A DNA stretch of 64,000 nucleotides, from the NCBI RefSeq assembly GCF_010435915.1, contig NZ_JAAFZH010000004.1, forward strand, positions 434,001 through 498,000. Reading direction: 5' to 3'. A program made the position numbers and the translations under genes. This stretch comes from Spirosoma terrae. GTDB lineage: Bacteria; Bacteroidota; Bacteroidia; Cytophagales; Spirosomataceae. Under the pieces are notes generated by a model, which searched no databases, was not told where the DNA came from, and saw only the letters and a list, made by a program, of their open reading frames with translations. Of this stretch, positions 8,104 through 16,418 are shown piece by piece (the first letter of the stretch is position 1; each line of letters begins with the position of its first letter).

Positions 8104-9132
8104 ATGGCACATGCAATTGATGAGACTACCGGTATAGCTGCCGCCTGGTCAAATGAGTTAACCTCCTGGCATGGACTGGGTTCTGTAACCACCGGAATCA
8201 ATACCTCCGAGGACATTATCAAACTAGCCGGTTTGGATTTCGAGGTAGTCAAGAAACCTATTTTTGTGGAGGATGACACGGATCTGTTTGAGACCTCCTA
8301 TACGAAAATAGAGGGCCATTTCTCAACAGTACGGACCGATACGCACAAGCCCCTGGGGATTGTGGGTAAAAAATACGAGGTCATTCCTAATACGGAGGCT
8401 TTCCGGTTCTTTGATTCAGTCATTGGCAAGGATAATGTACAGTATGAAACTGCCGGGGCACTTAAAGATGGCCGTGTGATCTACGTTACGGCCAAAATGA
8501 AGGAGCCTATGTTGATCAATGGGAAGGATCCACACGATATGTACGTGGTATTCACCAATTCCCATGACGGGTCCAGCTCAGTCCGGGCCTTTATTACCTC
8601 GGTTCGGATTGTCTGTGCCAATACGTTTGCGGCTGCCATAGCCAACATGAAGGGCCGTAAGAAGTCTGGGGAAAGCAACTACCTAACGGTTCGCCATCTT
8701 TCCGGTTACCAGAACCAGATGGCCCAGGCAATGCAGGTACTGGCCCTGACGGAAAAGGTGACCCAGGAACAACAGGGCCTGTTTGAACAACTCCAGAAGA
8801 TTAAACTAAAGGATGATCAGACCAAACAGCTGGCCCTTCAATTGATTTGTGACCAGGCCGAACTGAACATCCTGGGTACCGGCGCTGATGTCCAGAATGT
8901 ACTATCGGCCCGGAAGTTCAACACCTATAACCGGATTCTGGAATCCTGCTTCGGTCCAGCCAGTCAACAGGACATCTTGGGAACGGCTTATGGATTTATG
9001 AACGGGGTAACTTACTACACCTCCCACGTGAAGGACAAGGAAAGTCAGGATGCAACCATCTACAACCATTTGTTTGGTACCAGCCGGGAGCTACAATCCA
9101 AAGCCGTTCAGTTGGTAACCAGTCTGGTATAA
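8104..9132 (+). CDS. DUF932 phage/plasmid-like protein
   Basis: A 342-residue member of the DUF932 (TIGR03299) family found in phages and plasmids. The start has the family's AHAIDET and SWHGLG motifs. The core has RTDTHKPLGIVGKKYEVI, ETAGALKDGR, NSHDGSSSVRAF and VRIVCANTFAAA. I chose ATG 8104 because the family starts at this MAHAID; an upstream ATG at 8008 lies in the preceding small gene. The function of the family is not settled; it is often found near recombination or anti-restriction genes. The stop overlaps the next ATG by one base (TAATG). Confidence 0.9.
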   Translation: MAHAIDETTGIAAAWSNELTSWHGLGSVTTGINTSEDIIKLAGLDFEVVKKPIFVEDDTDLFETSYTKIEGHFSTVRTDTHKPLGIVGKKYEVIPNTEAFRFFDSVIGKDNVQYETAGALKDGRVIYVTAKMKEPMLINGKDPHDMYVVFTNSHDGSSSVRAFITSVRIVCANTFAAAIANMKGRKKSGESNYLTVRHLSGYQNQMAQAMQVLALTEKVTQEQQGLFEQLQKIKLKDDQTKQLALQLICDQAELNILGTGADVQNVLSARKFNTYNRILESCFGPASQQDILGTAYGFMNGVTYYTSHVKDKESQDATIYNHLFGTSRELQSKAVQLVTSLV

Positions 9133-9527
9133 TGAACCCAAGTATTGATCAAATCAAGGAGGCTATCGGAGATATGTTTTTCCGGCAGCCTCCTCCGGTC
9201 AAACGAACCTATTCAAATGGAGTCGATCCTTTCTGCAAGTGCTGTAACAAAGACACGTTCGACGATAACCGGGACTATTATATGGTTCGGGATGAGGTTT
9301 GGTTTCAGATTATGCCCACTAAAAAAGGTATGCTTTGTATGGACTGTCTGGAAACCAAACTCGGCCGAAAACTGACTGCTGCCGATTTGACGCTGTGCCC
9401 CTTAAATATGGACCCACTACCAATAGGGAATCAGTATACTCGGCAGTTGCTGCTTGATTCAGGGGTGATTCTACCTGATGGTGCAGTAATTCTGGCAGAA
9501 TACGAGAAACTGTTTATACATGGATGA
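9132..9527 (+). CDS. Cys-rich phage protein, 131 residues
   Basis: Contains a likely zinc-binding pair: CKCC near residue 32 and CMDC near residue 73, with YYMVRDEVW between them, then KLGRKLTAADL. This order occurs in unnamed phage proteins that look like small zinc-ribbon folds. It is translationally coupled to the DUF932 gene (shared base). Binding of nucleic acid or protein is possible; no catalytic residues are evident. Confidence 0.75.
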   Translation: MNPSIDQIKEAIGDMFFRQPPPVKRTYSNGVDPFCKCCNKDTFDDNRDYYMVRDEVWFQIMPTKKGMLCMDCLETKLGRKLTAADLTLCPLNMDPLPIGNQYTRQLLLDSGVILPDGAVILAEYEKLFIHG

Positions 9528-9876
9528 ATTATCCTTACTCCAGGAACAACTGGAGACCAGTAAACTGAACCTTGAAGTAAATCGGAGAGGCAGATGCTGG
9601 TACGAAATTTACACCCCTGGACCAGCTGGGGGTGTGCTTAAATCCCATTGTGTGGGCAATATGACCACTATCCGGGCCTATATCCAGGGTTACACGGATG
9701 GAAAGAAAAAGGGTCTAACTGAAACCCTAACCCGAAAAAAGGGTCGGATTACCAAACTACGTAACCGGTTACGAGCTGCTGAGAACCGAGGGTACCTTCA
9801 AGCTGTCGAAGAAATCGACGGAATCCATAACGGGATCATTCCCGACAAACACAATCCAACACTAAATAATGGCTGA
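9520..9876 (+). CDS. Hypothetical basic coiled protein, 118 residues
   Basis: An N-terminal helix, a central Gly/aromatic segment, then a strongly basic helical stretch (KKKGLTETLTRKKGR and further Arg/Lys) with coiled-coil character. The tail is Asn-rich. The basic charge would suit nucleic acid or RNA contact. It overlaps neighbours by 8 bases on each side. No family recognised. Confidence 0.68.
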   Translation: MDELSLLQEQLETSKLNLEVNRRGRCWYEIYTPGPAGGVLKSHCVGNMTTIRAYIQGYTDGKKKGLTETLTRKKGRITKLRNRLRAAENRGYLQAVEEIDGIHNGIIPDKHNPTLNNG

Positions 9877-10132
9877 GTTTCCAGAACACGAGCACAAGTA
9901 TCTGCCGGGGGCAGCTGACCAATACACGAACCACGAACTGGCAGCCTGGTCCCTATTATTTGCCAAAAGGGCTACACACCGGGATCCTTCCAATGAAGAG
10001 GGTAAACGGAAACAGGAAAAGGATCAACAGGACTCCAGTAATTATCAGCAAATGCTGATTGATCGTGTGGGGGTTGAAAGAGGCAGTCAAATTTTCCGGG
10101 AAGTTTCACATACTCTTAGCCGATCAGAATGA
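9869..10132 (+). CDS. Hypothetical protein, 87 residues
   Basis: A small, highly charged helical protein with an NHELAAWSLLFAKRA segment and a Lys/Gln/Asp-rich middle. It shares the TNHEL / VNHEL spelling with the next gene's YVNHELEKAA, perhaps a short shared motif or chance. Overlaps on both sides (8 and 4 bases) place it in the same polycistron. No function can be assigned. Confidence 0.66.
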   Translation: MAEFPEHEHKYLPGAADQYTNHELAAWSLLFAKRATHRDPSNEEGKRKQEKDQQDSSNYQQMLIDRVGVERGSQIFREVSHTLSRSE

Positions 10133-10830
10133 ATCTAGCCTACGAGTTAATCCTGGCCGAACGTAACCGACAAATCACTGCACTTGGTTACGCTCCCCAT
10201 CATGACAATCAGTATGTCAATCACGAGTTGGAAAAGGCAGCGGATTGTTATGCTACCCATCCTTCCTCCCGGGCTTTGATGCAAGAATCAACAATTCCCA
10301 TTGACTGGCCTTGGGATCCGATATGGTGGAAACCTGGGGATCGTAACCGGGAACTTGTTAAAGCAGGAGCACTTTATTTGGCCCAAAAAGATCTATTGGT
10401 TCGAAAAGGTGAGATCATTCCACAGATTCTTCGGATAAAGCTGGATGCCGTAGAACAGGAACTTCAAAAACGTCTTGCTCCTGCTCAGTTGTCTGGTCGT
10501 ATTTATAAGTATCTCAAAAACTACCTGGTCAATGAACTGGGATTTGGTCGACTTGCAGTAGAGAATTTGTTCTATCAACACCTCCGGCATATTCTGACCC
10601 AACTGGTTGAAAGGGAACTGGAATCGGCCTGGATGCAAAGAGTGATCAAAAAGGCCGTGTTTGATTATCTGGAGATACCATCCGTAGCAAGCCAATGGGG
10701 ATATGACGGAAGACAGTCCATTAAATTCTCAACCTACGTGGACAAGTTGGCCAAAGAAGTTGTCCGGGAGGAAATTGTGAAACGAGTGGATTTCGATGCC
10801 ATTCAGTTAAAGTCAGTCAATGAATCGTAG
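10129..10830 (+). CDS. Phage protein with ERxRQ / WPW-KP / KAGAL motifs
   Basis: A 233-residue protein. Residues ~8-95 carry ERNRQITALGY, NHELEKAADCY, WPWDPIWWKPGDRNREL and KAGALYLAQKD. That order is typical of a widespread ~110-residue phage family of unknown function, often annotated as a nucleotide pyrophosphohydrolase-like helical protein. The C-terminal ~130 residues are an additional helical domain not usual for the short family members. No membrane segment. ATGA overlap with the gene before and an 11-base overlap with the gene after. Confidence 0.72.
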   Translation: MNLAYELILAERNRQITALGYAPHHDNQYVNHELEKAADCYATHPSSRALMQESTIPIDWPWDPIWWKPGDRNRELVKAGALYLAQKDLLVRKGEIIPQILRIKLDAVEQELQKRLAPAQLSGRIYKYLKNYLVNELGFGRLAVENLFYQHLRHILTQLVERELESAWMQRVIKKAVFDYLEIPSVASQWGYDGRQSIKFSTYVDKLAKEVVREEIVKRVDFDAIQLKSVNES

Positions 10831-11179
10831 GGACCTATTAAAAGGATTGGGGGCACTGGTATTCGTGCCTCCAATTCTGGAAAATTTGGCAGCCCCATTA
10901 GCTGAAACATTACCAGCCATTTCTCCAGATGCCCTTATCAAAAATTTTGATATGGTATTGCCTTGGGGATGTAATGTTGGAGACATTTTGGTAACTCCAC
11001 ACTGTGAACTCATTGTCAGAAGAGTTGATCCATGTGGAAGGGGGCTGGCTGAAATTTTATCAAACGATCCGGAATTTGGAATTCCCTTAAGTGATGAGTG
11101 TAAGTTAAATGACATTGTTGCTCATGTCCATTCCAGCTTTAAACCCTTCAGAACAATCCACGGTCGGACAACCGGGTGA
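10820..11179 (+). CDS. Hypothetical protein with Tat-like N-terminus
   Basis: A 119-residue protein whose first residues, MNRRDLLKGLGALVFV, match a twin-arginine signal (RR followed by x-L-L-K and a hydrophobic run), with PPIL and AAPLAE beyond it. The rest contains LPWGCNVGDILVTPH and a short Cys-containing segment. If the signal works, the protein would be exported folded to the periplasm. Alternatively the stretch is just an N-terminal hydrophobic helix. Overlaps both neighbours. No family recognised. Confidence 0.65.
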   Translation: MNRRDLLKGLGALVFVPPILENLAAPLAETLPAISPDALIKNFDMVLPWGCNVGDILVTPHCELIVRRVDPCGRGLAEILSNDPEFGIPLSDECKLNDIVAHVHSSFKPFRTIHGRTTG

Positions 11180-11360
11180 TATACTCCTGGAAGAGATGTG
11201 GGCCTGGTTGGGTGATACACCCATTAATGTGAATGACGAGATCGATGAGCCCTTTTTGGACTGGCCAAAAGGGACTCATCGGGAAGATATTTGGCACTTT
11301 TTTGACGAGCACCACTCGAAGGGGGTAGCCTGGTTAATGCAGCACAACAATACCGTTTAG
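11124..11360 (+). CDS. Hypothetical acidic protein, 78 residues
   Basis: An acidic, Trp-rich small protein (EEMWAWLGDTP, LDWPKG, DIWHFFDEHH). Start ATG 11124 (MSIPALNP) is preferred over ATG 11109, which adds MTLLL; either overlaps the preceding gene. The charge and size recall small DNA-mimic or inhibitor proteins of phages, but that is only a resemblance. The next gene starts 20 bases on. Confidence 0.6.
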   Translation: MSIPALNPSEQSTVGQPGDILLEEMWAWLGDTPINVNDEIDEPFLDWPKGTHREDIWHFFDEHHSKGVAWLMQHNNTV

Positions 11361-11380
11361 AAAACGATAGAATCCAATCC

Positions 11381-13507
11381 ATGAAGAATTTCAATCAAAA
11401 GATACAGAACAAGTTTACACAAATGACCCAAACTGGTAAACTGTTTCGGGCTAACCTGACGGGTCAACAGATTTGGGATTTGTATCTTAATGCCTTCGCT
11501 AAAGAGGACAACCCTGTTTTCCGGGATCCGGCGAGTAGTGTTCATAACTGTAATTACTGTAACAACTTCATCCGGCGATATGGCAATATCGTAGCCATAA
11601 CCTCCGACTTCAAACTGGAAACCATGTTTGATGTGGAGGCTGATCCAGAATATGCCAATTCCGCCAAGGCTATTTCAGAAGCTATCCGGAGTGCCGTTAT
11701 TGAAGATGTTTTCTTTGAAACCTTTCAAGAACTTCAGTACCTGTCTTATGCCCCCTGTTCGAAAAACAACTCGACCTTCCAGCTTGGTGTAGCTAGTAAC
11801 GTTAAACGGTATACCCAGGAAGAGGCTGACAAATTTGGTGTTGTAAAGGCTAATGAAATCCGGACCTTTAATCACCTTCATCTTCAACTCGATACTGCTT
11901 TTGTGGACAAAACTGGTAAATCGATTGAGGCCATTATGAGTGGTTATCGGGATGCCAAACAGGTATTCCAGCGGGCCATGGAAACAATTCCACTGGATAC
12001 GTTGCTACTAGTCCGGGATTTGATTCAACAGGGTTCTCTTCTGGACGGTACAACTCATCTGTACAAGATTGAACAAATCATCCCTCTGAAACGGGAATAT
12101 GACCAGTTACCGGCGGCTCAGCGGGATAATTGGTGCTGGGCCACATCATACCAATTACCCTTTGCTAAATTCCGCAATGAATTAATTGGAGTGCTGTGTA
12201 CAGACCTGGCTGAAGGGGAAGAGCTAAATAAAGCCTGCCAGTCCTGGAATAAAAGGGTCGATCCTGCCAACTACATGAAGGCTACGGCTCCCATCACCAG
12301 GAAACAGATCGAGGAAGCCCGTCTCTTTGTGGAGGAAAACGGATACACGGATTCTTTCAACCGTCGGTTTGCTACCATGGATGATATTAAGGTGTCCGAA
12401 ATCCTGCATAGTAATGTGGGTACCAGCCCATTGAAAACCGTATCCATTTTTGATAGTGTCAAACCCACGGCTACTCGTCATAAACAGAATGAGTTTGATG
12501 GTATCGAGTCGGTACCCATCGACAAGTTTATGGTGGATATTCTACCAAACTGTTCGGGTATCGAGGCATTTTTCAACCCCCGTCTGTCCGGCAACTTGGT
12601 GTCACTAACTACCGCAGCTCAGGCAGGAACAAAACCCTTGTTTAAGTGGAATAATGATTACTCCTGGACCTTTAACGGAAATCTGGCCGGTAAATCCCAG
12701 ATAAAGGAAGCTGTAAAATCGGCCGGCGGTAAGATCGATGGAGTACTTCGGTTCTCCATGATCTGGAATGAAATTGGGAAAGACGAATCCGATCTGGATG
12801 CCTGGTGTCAACAACCAGATAGTGACCGGATTGGATTCAGTACTGGGTATCGTAAGGACGATGGAAATAGGTATTCCCTTTTGGGAGGCCAACTGGATCT
12901 GGACAATAGGTACCCAGGGGGTAAACTAGCCGTAGAGAACATCTACTTTAAAGATCTCAGTAAGATGAAAGACGGTGTTTACAAATTCTGGGTCCATCAA
13001 TATTCAGCCCGAAACTCCCAGGGTTTCAAAGCCGAAATTGAGTTTGACGGGGAACTATATACCTATGAATATAACCGTCCGGTATCTGGTAATGTAGTTG
13101 TGGCTGAAATTACTCTTTCAAAGGGTGTATTCACAATTAAGCACCATCTACCAGCAACCGGAGCAGGTTCCAAAGAGATTTATGGTATTACCACAAACCA
13201 GTTCCATAAGGTAAACCTGGTTTGTTTATCTCCCAATCACTGGGGAACCAACCAGGTGGGTAACAAGCACTATTTGTTTATGCTGGATGGGTGTAAGTCT
13301 CCGGTAGCCATCCGAGGTTTCCATAACGAAAACCTTCTTCCCGAATTAGCTCAGCACCGGAAAGTACTGGAAGTCTTGGGAGCAACTAACCTGATAGAAT
13401 CCACAGATTCCCAACTATCCGGTCTTGGGTTCAATGCCACGGTCCGCGACGAGCTGATTGTCCGGTTGCAGGGTAGCCACAAACGAGTTATCAAAATCCA
13501 ATTTTAA
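11381..13507 (+). CDS. Large CxxC phage protein with DUF2135-like C-terminal part
   Basis: A 708-residue protein of a type widespread in phages. Near residue 58 lies CNYCNNFIRRYGN, a CxxC plus FIRxYG motif. Residues ~460-600 contain DLDAWCQQPDSD, GGQLDLDN, AVENIYF and DGVYKFWVHQYSARN. These recall the DUF2135/YfaP-type beta-sandwich, where D-D and LDvDn recur. The middle is helical. I know of no demonstrated role. The small gene 25 bases downstream (13532) is a usual companion of this family, so the two probably act together. Confidence 0.78.
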   Translation: MKNFNQKIQNKFTQMTQTGKLFRANLTGQQIWDLYLNAFAKEDNPVFRDPASSVHNCNYCNNFIRRYGNIVAITSDFKLETMFDVEADPEYANSAKAISEAIRSAVIEDVFFETFQELQYLSYAPCSKNNSTFQLGVASNVKRYTQEEADKFGVVKANEIRTFNHLHLQLDTAFVDKTGKSIEAIMSGYRDAKQVFQRAMETIPLDTLLLVRDLIQQGSLLDGTTHLYKIEQIIPLKREYDQLPAAQRDNWCWATSYQLPFAKFRNELIGVLCTDLAEGEELNKACQSWNKRVDPANYMKATAPITRKQIEEARLFVEENGYTDSFNRRFATMDDIKVSEILHSNVGTSPLKTVSIFDSVKPTATRHKQNEFDGIESVPIDKFMVDILPNCSGIEAFFNPRLSGNLVSLTTAAQAGTKPLFKWNNDYSWTFNGNLAGKSQIKEAVKSAGGKIDGVLRFSMIWNEIGKDESDLDAWCQQPDSDRIGFSTGYRKDDGNRYSLLGGQLDLDNRYPGGKLAVENIYFKDLSKMKDGVYKFWVHQYSARNSQGFKAEIEFDGELYTYEYNRPVSGNVVVAEITLSKGVFTIKHHLPATGAGSKEIYGITTNQFHKVNLVCLSPNHWGTNQVGNKHYLFMLDGCKSPVAIRGFHNENLLPELAQHRKVLEVLGATNLIESTDSQLSGLGFNATVRDELIVRLQGSHKRVIKIQF

Positions 13508-13531
13508 TCAATTCAAAACCAAGTAAAACAC

Positions 13532-13903
13532 ATGGAAATTTTCAAATCCGCCAGTCAGTTAAAGTTACGTTTTCAAACCTCAAGAGGAGTCCTGACCACC
13601 GAACAGTTATGGGATCTTACCCTTATAGAATTAGATGCATTGGCCGTCGCACTGGAGACCGAGCACGAGAAATCCGGAAAGAAATCCTTCCTGGCCAAAA
13701 CATCGGATAAAAATAAACTGGCCAAGCTCCGATTTGATGTAGTCCTGGAGGTACTAACTACCCGTGTAGCTGAAAATCAGGAAGCAGCTGAAGCAGCTGA
13801 AATCAAGGCCCATAACCAAAAGATCATTGCCCTGATTGCCGAGAAGGAGGATGAAACCCTCAAGGGCAAATCGGTTGAGGAATTGACAGCTATGTTAAAA
13901 TAA
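13532..13903 (+). CDS. Companion of the CxxC/DUF2135-like protein
   Basis: A 123-residue protein with GVLTTEQLWDLTLIELDALA at its front, a Lys-rich middle, and an Ala/Glu-rich coiled coil ending in SVEELTAMLK. This layout (VLTxEQLWDL ... SVEEL-ML) is found in a small phage family encoded beside the large CxxC protein. It is predicted helical and could be a subunit or regulator of the 708-residue protein. Function unknown. Confidence 0.75.
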   Translation: MEIFKSASQLKLRFQTSRGVLTTEQLWDLTLIELDALAVALETEHEKSGKKSFLAKTSDKNKLAKLRFDVVLEVLTTRVAENQEAAEAAEIKAHNQKIIALIAEKEDETLKGKSVEELTAMLK

Positions 13904-13912
13904 AATAAATGA

Positions 13913-13954
13913 GTCACCCGGTATCGAGTTCAGGGAGGACTGGTATCAGGTGAC
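13913..13954 (+). promoter_or_regulatory. Hairpin in the gap before 13973
   Basis: GTCACC (13913-13918) pairs with GGTGAC (13949-13954) around a 30-base loop, in the 69-base space between two genes. There is no T run behind it, so it is not a classic terminator. It may be a weak processing or regulatory structure, or chance. Confidence 0.3.
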
Positions 13955-13972
13955 TATTAAAACACAACACAC

Positions 13973-14359
13973 ATGTCATTAAGTAAAGAAAATCCCCGTG
14001 ACATTTCCATTGCCGAATGGCTTGGATGGAAACTGGTCCGTGAAAATGAACTACCCTCTTTTCATCATCAAGCCGGTTGGGTGGTACCAGATCAGGGCTA
14101 TGGTATAATTATCCGAAACAAACTCAACTTCCGGTATGACTGGCAGCAGTTAATGGCTGTTGTTGACAAGATTGAGGCCGATGTGGATTCAGAAGGTTCC
14201 CGACCACGTGTTACTATCGATACCCGGTTTGTCCGGATTGATGACAAGGAGTACCTAATAGTGGATGGTAAACCCAAACAGGATATAGTTTGGGCCGCTG
14301 TATCCGATTACTGTTTAGCCCACCCAAAGAATGAAAACAATATCGTTACCCCTGGATGA
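13973..14359 (+). CDS. Conserved phage orphan with GW ... WQQLMAVVDKIE
   Basis: A 128-residue protein. The segments IAEWLGWKLV, FRYDWQQLMAVVDKIE and VWAAVSDYCLAHP follow the order seen in an abundant unnamed phage family (SWDxLMPVVEKIE and a C-terminal helix). It looks like a small alpha/beta protein; no catalytic residues stand out. It overlaps the next gene by 29 bases. Role unknown. Confidence 0.76.
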   Translation: MSLSKENPRDISIAEWLGWKLVRENELPSFHHQAGWVVPDQGYGIIIRNKLNFRYDWQQLMAVVDKIEADVDSEGSRPRVTIDTRFVRIDDKEYLIVDGKPKQDIVWAAVSDYCLAHPKNENNIVTPG

Positions 14360-14756
14360 ATACCAAGCCCTGGTTGATTTTAAGGCCTCCCGAACCGTGG
14401 AGGTTATTTTTTCCGGATTTTCATTTAAGGAAATCAAAAATGAAGAGGCCCTACAAGATAAGACTAGGGACTTAATCCGGGAAATGGAACGGCTTATCAA
14501 CCAGTGTAAGGTGGAACGGGATAATATGAACCGTGAACGGAATAGTTTAAACACACAGAAACGAGAATTCTTTAATCAAAAATCGGAACAGGAAGCCAGA
14601 ATCAGCCAATTAGTGCTACACAATCGAGACCTCCAGGAATCACTCGATACGGTTCAGGTAAAGTACACGACCCATTTGAAATTACAGGGGAATACGCCAA
14701 AATGGATACGAAATCTGATTCGTAAAATATACGGCAACCATGCAAGAACAATCTGA
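14331..14756 (+). CDS. Coiled-coil protein, 141 residues
   Basis: Residues ~40-115 form a long coiled coil rich in Glu, Arg, Asn and Gln (RDLIREMERLINQCK, then ERDNMNRERNSL). A basic C-terminal tail (WIRNLIRKIYGNHAR) follows. A dimeric scaffold or nucleic-acid-contacting protein is plausible. It overlaps the genes on both sides. No family recognised. Confidence 0.68.
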   Translation: MKTISLPLDEYQALVDFKASRTVEVIFSGFSFKEIKNEEALQDKTRDLIREMERLINQCKVERDNMNRERNSLNTQKREFFNQKSEQEARISQLVLHNRDLQESLDTVQVKYTTHLKLQGNTPKWIRNLIRKIYGNHARTI

Positions 14757-14874
14757 CATCTATGATTGTGACGGATGCGGTCACGAATTCCATTCGGACA
14801 AATTGGTCCAGACAGATAATGGAACCTATTGTAAAAAGTGTCTACCCTATGAAGCGGATCAAACCCACTCCTGA
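14740..14874 (+). CDS. Tiny zinc-ribbon protein, 44 residues
   Basis: ATG 14740 to TGA 14872-14874. Two CxxC knuckles, CDGC near residues 10-13 and CKKC near 31-34, are separated by a short loop with GTYC. This is the minimal layout of a treble-clef or zinc-ribbon fold. It starts inside the end of the coiled-coil gene and its end overlaps the next small gene by 26 bases, a pattern common here. Possible transcription or translation factor-binding peptide; unproven. Confidence 0.65.
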   Translation: MQEQSDIYDCDGCGHEFHSDKLVQTDNGTYCKKCLPYEADQTHS

Positions 14875-15010
14875 TCAAATAATAGCCTTTGGATTAGTGG
14901 TTAATAAATATGGATATATGAATAAGCCATCTAAAGACCTGTATCCATATGATGCCGCTACTGGATGGCAAAATCTCAATAATGCCAGATTAATTTATGG
15001 TAACCGGTAA
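14849..15010 (+). CDS. Hypothetical protein, 53 residues
   Basis: ATG 14849 (MKRIKPTP) is preferred to ATG 14762 because the longer version reads across the zinc-ribbon gene. It is basic at the front, with a Tyr/Asn-rich remainder. No family recognised. The 14-base gap to the next gene keeps it in the polycistron. Confidence 0.5.
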   Translation: MKRIKPTPDQIIAFGLVVNKYGYMNKPSKDLYPYDAATGWQNLNNARLIYGNR

Positions 15011-15024
15011 ATCCAACAATAATT

Positions 15025-15441
15025 ATGACTGCGGAATTTGATAAAATGGATCCCGAGTTAAAAACCAAACTGGTGGCAGCCCTCCGGTCAGGTAAATACA
15101 TAAAGTGGGAAGGGGATCTAAAATTCGTAGAAGCTACCATTTGCCGGCACTGCACCATGGGGGTATTAGCGGATCTAAAGTATCCAAACAAGTGGATTGA
15201 ACGCTATGAGAGGCAGAACGGAATGACCATGGAAGTCCCGGGTTTAACTCTGGAAGGATTAGGCTTAACAGCTACACAACGAAATATGATTGTTAAACTA
15301 AACGATTGGGCTCAGTACGGGAGAAGACATCTGGAACAAGTGGGTATACCAGAAGAATTTCTAAACAAGATCGACCCGGATGGTACACTGGAACAAACTA
15401 CCTTCGACCACATGGCCGATTTCATAGAAAACTATTTCTGA
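15025..15441 (+). CDS. Conserved phage orphan, 138 residues
   Basis: Front segment KLVAALRSGKYIKWEGDLK, then CRHCTMGVLADL, then a helical region ending in DHMADFIENYF. This resembles a common phage family whose members read 'LRSGKYxQ...CCLGVLCDL...IADxIE', of unknown role. Cys residues near position 35-38 may bind metal. The next gene starts one base after the stop. Confidence 0.74.
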   Translation: MTAEFDKMDPELKTKLVAALRSGKYIKWEGDLKFVEATICRHCTMGVLADLKYPNKWIERYERQNGMTMEVPGLTLEGLGLTATQRNMIVKLNDWAQYGRRHLEQVGIPEEFLNKIDPDGTLEQTTFDHMADFIENYF

Positions 15442-15442
15442 T

Positions 15443-15616
15443 ATGGAAGGCCTAACACTCTCACCAGCTCCCCAGGATCAATACCCCCTGGAGGACTGGA
15501 AATACGAAGTAGCCAACAACCAGACCCAACTCGGTTACCGGGATTGGGTCGAGAGTTGTCTGGAACGTGATACGTTCGATAATGTGGTTGATGACAATAA
15601 CCAAGGAAGCAATTGA
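15443..15616 (+). CDS. Small acidic phage protein with LGYRDWVESCLE
   Basis: ATG 15443 to TGA 15614-15616, 57 residues. The segment LGYRDWVESCLER matches a motif (LGYxxWVExxLE) found in tiny phage orphans of unknown function. It starts one base after the preceding stop and overlaps the GP88-like gene by 26 bases. The composition is acidic and Asn-rich. Confidence 0.65.
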   Translation: MEGLTLSPAPQDQYPLEDWKYEVANNQTQLGYRDWVESCLERDTFDNVVDDNNQGSN

Positions 15617-16418
15617 CAACCGGCTGGCCCAGCTGCTACGGGGCGATAAGAAACTCTTACACTCGGGGAATGATAATGCCAAGCTGGCCAAGAACTCGGT
15701 CGAAAGCTACATCCTGAATCTATCCCCTTTTACTCAGAATTCGAAAGGCACTAACCTGTGCCCTGGATCAACACCAGGGTGCCAGACAGGTTGTTTGTCT
15801 ACAGCGGGACACGGACGGATGCCGAGTGTAGTACAGACTAGGCTATTGAATACCGAAGTGTTCATCCACCACCGGAAGTTCTTCCTGAATAGATTGTTGG
15901 ATGAGCTCAGAGCTCTCAATATCCAGGCCATCCTGGAAAACACCCAATATGCTATTCGGTTGAACGGCACCTCAGATCTGGAATGGGTCCGATTGATTCA
16001 GACCATGACAGGGGAAAACATTCTGGACTTCTCAAACCTGATCTACTATGACTACACGAAGATCGAAAACTGGGTCCATAAGTACTTCGGAACCAAATAC
16101 CATCTGACTTTTTCAAGATCGGAAACCAACTGGGATCAGTGTAAAAAATTACTGGATTCCGGTCTTAATGTGGCGGTTGTCTTCCACCCTTACATTCCTT
16201 ACCAATACGGTGGCTATCCAGTAATCTCCGGAGAGGAAAACGATATGCGGTTCACGGACCCAAAAGGAGTTGTTGTGGGCCTGCTGGCTAAAGGAAAGGC
16301 TAAGCAAGATAAACGGGGATTTGTGGTTGAGCACAAAGACTGGGGTTCCAGTATTGAAGGATGGAAAGCAGGACCGGAGGAACGTATTAAACGAGCTACT
16401 CAAACATTATTACCATGA
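15591..16418 (+). CDS. GP88-like Cys-rich phage protein
   Basis: A 275-residue protein resembling the family named after mycobacteriophage gene product 88. It has the typical NLCPGSTPGCQTGCLSTAGHG cluster (C57, C64, C68 in this numbering) preceded by LNLSPF. An arginine-containing helix, then VRLIQTM and LTFSRSETNW, follow. The family has no established function; a radical-SAM-like or metal-binding activity has been guessed from the Cys pattern but is not shown. ATG 15591 is chosen over 15582 and an upstream GTG that lie inside the previous gene. ATGA overlap with the next gene. Confidence 0.75.
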   Translation: MTITKEAIDNRLAQLLRGDKKLLHSGNDNAKLAKNSVESYILNLSPFTQNSKGTNLCPGSTPGCQTGCLSTAGHGRMPSVVQTRLLNTEVFIHHRKFFLNRLLDELRALNIQAILENTQYAIRLNGTSDLEWVRLIQTMTGENILDFSNLIYYDYTKIENWVHKYFGTKYHLTFSRSETNWDQCKKLLDSGLNVAVVFHPYIPYQYGGYPVISGEENDMRFTDPKGVVVGLLAKGKAKQDKRGFVVEHKDWGSSIEGWKAGPEERIKRATQTLLP

